DNA from: Phytomonospora endophytica
Lineage (GTDB): Bacteria; Actinomycetota; Actinomycetes; Mycobacteriales; Micromonosporaceae
Length of the DNA: 64,000 nucleotides
Reading direction: 5' to 3'
NCBI RefSeq assembly: GCF_014202425.1
Contig: NZ_JACHGT010000002.1
Coordinates: 186,001 to 250,000, forward strand
Position numbers and translations under genes: made by a program. Within the stretch, counting starts at the first letter, position 1. Each line of letters begins with the position of its first letter. Below the pieces are notes generated by a model, which was not told the origin of the DNA, searched no databases, and saw only the letters and a list, made by a program, of their open reading frames with translations. This document shows, in pieces, positions 60,227 to 64,000 of this stretch.

Positions 60227-61297
60227 GTGACCTCTCCCGCACTGACTACCCAGTCGCACACCCTCGTACGCCACATCGGGCCGAACTGGTTCGCCTCGGT
60301 CATGGGGACCGGCATCGTCGCCAACGCCGCCGCGACCCTCCCCCACCGCCCGCCGTGGCTGCACGCCGCGGCGGGCGTGGTGTGGGCGCTGGCGGCACTG
60401 TGGCTGGTGACGCTGACGGTCGCGTTCGCCGCGCAGTGGCTGCGGGATCCGGCGCGGGCGCGCGGGCATCACGCCGACGCGGTGGCGGTCCAGTTCTACG
60501 GAGCGCCGCCGATGGCGCTGCTCACCGTCGGCGCGGGCACGCTGCTGTACGGGCCGCCTCTACTGGGCGGCGCCGCGGTGCCGGTCGCGGTGGTCCTGTG
60601 GGCGCTGGGGACCGTCGGCGGGCTGGTCAGCGCGGTGAGCGTGCCGTACGCGATGTTCACCCGCGAGGGCCTTGACGGCGACGCGCCCGTCCCGGCCTGG
60701 CTGATGCCCGTGGTGCCGCCGATGGTCTCGGCGGCGACCGGCGCGGCCCTCGTCCCGCACGCCGCCGCCGGCCAGGCGCGGCTGACGCTGCTGCTGGCGT
60801 GTTACGCGATGTTCGGGCTGAGCCTGCTGGCGACCGTGGTCGTGCTGCCGCAGGTGTGGTCGCGGCTGGCGAGGCACAAGGTCGGTGCGGCGGCGACCGT
60901 GCCGACCCTGTGGATCGTGCTCGGGCCGCTCGGGCAGTCGGTGACCGCCGCGGGCGCGCTCGGCGCGGTCGCGGGGACGGCGGCAGACGCTCACCTCGCC
61001 GAGGCGCTGGCGTTGTTCGGCGTCGTCTACGGCGTCTGCGTCTTCGGTTTCGCGCTGCTGTGGATGTCCCTGGCGGTGGCGGTGACCGTCCGCACCGTCC
61101 GGAGGGGGCTGCCGTTCGCGCCGACGTGGTGGAGTTTCACCTTCCCGCTGGGCACCTGCGTGACGGCGGCGTCGGTGCTGGCCGCGCACACCGGCGCGGT
61201 GGCCTACGGCTGGCTCGCGGTCGGCTTGTACGCGGGCCTGGCGGGCGCATGGGGCGCGGTCGTCTACCGGACGGGACGGTTCCTGGCCGGGCGTTAG
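60227..61297 (+). CDS. TDT/SLAC1-family transporter (TehA/Mae1-like)
   Basis: A 356-residue membrane protein with ten hydrophobic segments, the SLAC1/TehA layout. The N-terminal GPNWFASVMGTGIVANAA is a strong family signature; FYGAPPMALLTVGAGTLL lies in helix 3. Members carry C4-dicarboxylates, tellurite or sulfite, or act as anion channels. The GTG at 60227 is the only start giving a full N-terminus. It overlaps the LysR gene's stop by 4 bases on the other strand. Confidence 0.9.
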   Translation: MTSPALTTQSHTLVRHIGPNWFASVMGTGIVANAAATLPHRPPWLHAAAGVVWALAALWLVTLTVAFAAQWLRDPARARGHHADAVAVQFYGAPPMALLTVGAGTLLYGPPLLGGAAVPVAVVLWALGTVGGLVSAVSVPYAMFTREGLDGDAPVPAWLMPVVPPMVSAATGAALVPHAAAGQARLTLLLACYAMFGLSLLATVVVLPQVWSRLARHKVGAAATVPTLWIVLGPLGQSVTAAGALGAVAGTAADAHLAEALALFGVVYGVCVFGFALLWMSLAVAVTVRTVRRGLPFAPTWWSFTFPLGTCVTAASVLAAHTGAVAYGWLAVGLYAGLAGAWGAVVYRTGRFLAGR

Positions 61298-62217
61298 CCC
61301 CTCCCCCGCACCGCCAGGGCCAGCAGGTCGGCCGCCGGTCCGGTCGGCCGCGTGCCCGTCCGCCACACCGCGCGCAGCGAGCGCCGCAGGTCGACGCCTT
61401 CGACCGGTACGCGCGTCAGCTGTCCCGCCGCGATGTCGTCGGCGACCGCCAGCGAGCTCAGTACCGCGGCGCCGTCCCCGGCCGCCACGGCGGCCTTCAC
61501 CGCGGTGGTCGAGGCCAGTTCGAGCAGCGGGGGCGCGGGCTCACCGTGACCGCGCAGGGCGGCGGCGAGGGCCGCGCGGGTGCCCGAGCCCTCTTCCCGG
61601 CAGATGAGGGGCGTGGCGGCCAGCTCGCCGGGCCCCAGGGGGTTCCCGCGCTTCGCCCAGCGGTGTCCGGGGCCGACGACGAGGGCGAGTTCGTCATGGC
61701 CGACGCTCGCCGAGCGCAGGCCTTTCACCGGTCCGGGTCCTTCGACGAAGCCGAGGTCGGCGTCGCCGTCGAGGATCGCGCGGGCGACCTGGGCGGAGTT
61801 CTCCACGCCGAGGGAGACGGCGGTGCCGGGCCGGTCGCGCCGGAGGGCGACGAGCCAGCCGGGCAGGAGGTACTCGGCGATGGTGAGGCTCGCGGCGACG
61901 CGCAGGCGCTGGTCGCGCTGTTCGCGCAGGGCGTCGATCCCGGCGTCGAGGACGCGGGCGGCGTCGACGACGGCGCCGGCCCACTCCACGAGCAGCGTCC
62001 CGGCGGGTGTGAGCCGTGAGCCCCGTGGGGAACGGGTGACCAGTGGGACGCCGACGAGGCGCTCCATCGTCCGGACCCGGTGGCTCGCCGAAGGCTGACT
62101 GATGCCGTACGCGACGGCGGCCCGCCCGATGCTGCCGAGGCGGGCGACCCCGACGAGCAGCTCAAGGCTCGGCAGGTCGGGAACACGCGGGGACAGGGGC
62201 GCGGGACCGTCGATCAT
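61294..62217 (-). CDS. LysR-family transcriptional regulator
   Basis: A 307-residue regulator. N-terminal winged helix (LELLVGVARLGSIGRAAVAYGISQPSASHRVRTMERLVGVPLVTRSPRG) and a C-terminal type 2 periplasmic-binding-like effector domain (VSLGVENSAQVARAILDGDADLGFVEG). LysR genes usually lie divergent from their target; here the TDT transporter is convergent instead, so the target is uncertain. Many LysR proteins of this CysL/YwfK-like type respond to inorganic anions. Confidence 0.92.
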   Translation of the reverse strand: MIDGPAPLSPRVPDLPSLELLVGVARLGSIGRAAVAYGISQPSASHRVRTMERLVGVPLVTRSPRGSRLTPAGTLLVEWAGAVVDAARVLDAGIDALREQRDQRLRVAASLTIAEYLLPGWLVALRRDRPGTAVSLGVENSAQVARAILDGDADLGFVEGPGPVKGLRSASVGHDELALVVGPGHRWAKRGNPLGPGELAATPLICREEGSGTRAALAAALRGHGEPAPPLLELASTTAVKAAVAAGDGAAVLSSLAVADDIAAGQLTRVPVEGVDLRRSLRAVWRTGTRPTGPAADLLALAVRGRG

Positions 62218-62300
62218 GGGTCAAGCATGGGGTGTCGGCCCGGATGACGGCATGGCGCACGCCGAAGCGCGCGCCATCCCCCGTTCACCGTCGTGGTGAC

Positions 62301-62334
62301 TTGCCGGGGCCGACCCGCCCGCCGACCCCGGCAA
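62301..62334 (-). terminator. Terminator of the ArsR-like regulator gene
   Basis: TTGCCGGGGCCGAC and GCCGACCCCGGCAA pair over 9 perfect outer positions plus wobble inside, 9 bases after the regulator stop. Confidence 0.6.
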
Positions 62335-62342
62335 CGCAAGGA

Positions 62343-63230
62343 TCATGCGCGGCCGGCGTCCTGCCGCGCGAGCTTTTCGGTCCACGCCGAAACGCCGTCG
62401 GCCACCGCCGTCGACGCGGGCGTGATCAGCCGGCGGCCCAGCTCCGTCGGCGAGTGCCGGACCTCGCGCCCGGCACGGACGGTGTCGAGGAGCCCCGCCT
62501 GCCGCAGGGCCGTCGCGTGCTCGGAGACCGAGGCCGGGCTGACGCCGAGACGGCGGGCGATCTCGCCGGTGCCCGCGCCGGTCACGGCGGAACGGAGTAC
62601 GTCGGCGCGGGTGCGGCCGAGGAGCGTGACGAGCGCGTCGGGGCCGTCGTCGCGGGCGACGGGGGCGGCGCCGACGGGGAACGTGAGCGTCGGCTGCGGC
62701 ACTCCCCGCTCGGTGAACTGCGGGGTCTGCCAGAACACCGAGGGGACGAAGCGCATGCCGCGTCCGGCGAGGTGGATCTCGCCGTCCCGGTGGTGGTCGA
62801 CCTCCAGGTGGTCGCCCCGCCAGCGGATCGACGGGCCCATCGCGCCGAGGCCGGCCAGGACACCGTGCTTGATGACGGCGTTGGTGACGGTCGTGACGGC
62901 TTCGCTCTTGTTGGCCTGCACGCGTTTCCACACGTCGCCGAGGCACGCCTCGTGGTACGCCCGCAAGGCCGTCCACAATGGACCGCCGGAGGGCAGCACG
63001 CAGCCGATCGGGATGATCTCGGGCGGGGTGTGCGGCAGGGCCCGCAGGACCCCGACGACGCGCTGGGCCGAGGGCGGGATGCGCGGCAGCGCCCATCGCC
63101 GCCAGCGCTCGACGAACTCCGAGCGCGGCGGCGTCCCCAGTGCGTCGAGCGAGGCCGCCACCTCGATCATCGGCGCGTCGGAGACCACCACCCGCCCGAG
63201 GTCGGCCATCGTGAACCGGATCCGCAACAT
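62343..63230 (-). CDS. ArsR-like regulator with C-terminal winged helix
   Basis: A 295-residue protein. The N-terminal ~200 residues are a helical and beta domain without a recognised name (FTMADLGRVVVSDAPMIEVAAS); the winged helix is at the C-terminus (DALVTLLGRTRADVLRSAVTGAGTGEIARRLGVSPASVSEHATAL), an arrangement known in a group of actinobacterial ArsR/DUF5937-like proteins. The start is uncertain: ATG 63230 has GGAGGA touching it, and TTG 63227 or ATG 63245 are alternatives. It is divergent from the DUF5946 gene. The ligand is unknown. Confidence 0.85.
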   Translation of the reverse strand: MLRIRFTMADLGRVVVSDAPMIEVAASLDALGTPPRSEFVERWRRWALPRIPPSAQRVVGVLRALPHTPPEIIPIGCVLPSGGPLWTALRAYHEACLGDVWKRVQANKSEAVTTVTNAVIKHGVLAGLGAMGPSIRWRGDHLEVDHHRDGEIHLAGRGMRFVPSVFWQTPQFTERGVPQPTLTFPVGAAPVARDDGPDALVTLLGRTRADVLRSAVTGAGTGEIARRLGVSPASVSEHATALRQAGLLDTVRAGREVRHSPTELGRRLITPASTAVADGVSAWTEKLARQDAGRA

Positions 63231-63371
63231 TCCTCCACGATGCACGCTCGTCGGCGGCGGCGGGAGACCCGAACCTCGACACTGACGCGAGGTCAGGGTC
63301 TAGCGTCGACCCGTCGAAGCGGGCGAACAGCGGATACGCCCGCGGGGCCGCCCACGAGCCGAGGAGCGAGA

Positions 63372-63872
63372 GTGACGATGGTCACATGTCCGGGATGCGG
63401 CCTGGTCACCGGCGAGTCCGCCGGTCCCGTCCCCTCCGAGCGCCACGCCTCACCCGGGTGCTGGGAGCTCTACGAGACCGTCCTGGCCCGCTCCTACGGA
63501 CTCACCGGATACCGGCCGGTGCACCAGATCGTCGTCGACGCCTACATCGCGCAGCACCCGCTGTCGTCGACCCGGCGCCAGATCGCGGCCGTCGCGCTGT
63601 GCCTGATGACGCTGTGCCTGTTCGTCGAGAAGAACGCCGACCCGCGCGACGGGGCCGCGCTGCACAAGCGGATGGTCGCGGGCAGGCCCGACTTCCACGC
63701 CCTGCCCCCACCCCCGGCGCCGGGCCTCGTGACGGTCGCCGACGTCGCCGCCGCACGCGACGCCGAGGAGCACCGGCGCCTGGTCTGGGCATGGGGCCGG
63801 GCGGTGTGGGCGGCGTGGGAACCCGAGCACGAGACGATCCGGCGCTGGAACGCCGAGGCGCTCGGCACCTAG
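63372..63872 (+). CDS. DUF5946 protein
   Basis: A 166-residue protein. It starts with a zinc-like TCPGCGL and has the DUF5946 signatures SPGCWELYETVLARSYG, HQIVVDAYIAQHPL and VALCLMTLCLFVE. The GTG at 63372 (GAGGAG five bases upstream) is preferred; an ATG at 63378 would drop two residues. The stop overlaps the convergent YCII gene's stop (CTAG at 63869-63872). The function is unknown. Confidence 0.9.
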   Translation: MTMVTCPGCGLVTGESAGPVPSERHASPGCWELYETVLARSYGLTGYRPVHQIVVDAYIAQHPLSSTRRQIAAVALCLMTLCLFVEKNADPRDGAALHKRMVAGRPDFHALPPPPAPGLVTVADVAAARDAEEHRRLVWAWGRAVWAAWEPEHETIRRWNAEALGT

Positions 63873-64000
63873 CGGCGGCCCCCGAAAGTCCACTCGTGGA
63901 CCTCGATGGCGGCGTAGCGGTCGGCGGTCAGGATTCCGCGCGCCTCGTCGGCGTCGGCCGCCCGCACCAGCATCGCCGTACCGAGCCACGCCGCACCGTC
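63869..64000 (-). CDS. YCII-related domain protein, C-terminal part
   Basis: The last 43 residues of a YciI-like protein are in the window (WLGTAMLVRAADADEARGIL, then DRYAAIEVHEWTFGG); the start lies beyond base 64000. YCII proteins adopt a ferredoxin-like fold with a catalytic-type His-Asp; the pair itself is outside the window. Confidence 0.82.
   Translation of the reverse strand, partial: DGAAWLGTAMLVRAADADEARGILTADRYAAIEVHEWTFGGRR

Overview
The window is about 70% G+C throughout, with frequent GTG/TTG starts and many end-overlapping genes. It carries actinobacterial marker families: a Kgd-type fused 2-oxoglutarate dehydrogenase with its DUF6104 partner, XRE/DUF5753 with DUF397, WXG100-like proteins, an F420/LLM oxidoreductase and a PASTA kinase. 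The source is most likely a filamentous soil actinomycete, perhaps Micromonosporales or Glycomycetales; that lower rank is a guess. It looks like ordinary chromosome. I see no insertion sequence, phage, CRISPR array, rRNA or tRNA.

Layout. 1-10 kb: 5' end of pstS behind a PHO box; AlkB; a compact cassette read leftward (WXG100-like protein, WXG/GH-E nuclease toxin, SUFU-type immunity protein, two YbaB-like proteins); then envelope and ion-transport genes. 10-15 kb: lipoprotein HtrA protease, MFS permease, and an XRE/DUF5753-DUF397 set. 15.5-26 kb: a glycan/glycoprotein-use locus with a GH29 fucosidase, a three-gene ABC importer lacking its ATPase, a 2-hydroxyacid dehydrogenase, a LacI regulator and two tandem M60-like secreted metallopeptidases. 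It is tied together by four AAGCGCTT-type operators. 26.8-31.4 kb: a large FtsK/HerA-like ATPase with one intact and two apparently degenerate modules, a coiled-coil membrane protein and two paralogous proteins of unknown family. 31.7-37.3 kb: a PASTA Ser/Thr kinase flanked by a 49-bp inverted repeat, a DxDGDG-repeat protein, a Gfo/Idh oxidoreductase with its own LacI-type operator, degenerate tandem repeats, and a secreted LPMO-CBM2 behind a CebR-like operator. 37.4-48.4 kb: ABC exporter, glycerol kinase, LLM oxidoreductase, a DnaN-like clamp paralogue, an HtrA protease without PDZ beside a two-component system, and a hotdog-fold protein. 48.7-53.2 kb: STAS protein, kgd and its small partner. 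53.2-64 kb: a paralogous membrane-protein pair, a second Gfo/Idh enzyme, TetR with twin operators, a 76-bp tandem repeat, AraC, VOC, FAD monooxygenase, TDT transporter, LysR, ArsR-like, DUF5946 and a partial YCII gene.

Functionally the window mixes core metabolism (kgd, glpK, phosphate uptake) with extracellular polymer attack (fucosidase, M60 peptidases, LPMO), each with a recognisable operator, and two accessory modules worth study: the WXG/GH-E/SUFU toxin-immunity cassette and the triple-module FtsK-like ATPase cluster. Most transcription units end in strong GC-rich hairpins, which are listed. Start codons were chosen from ribosome-binding sites and family lengths and are uncertain where stated.
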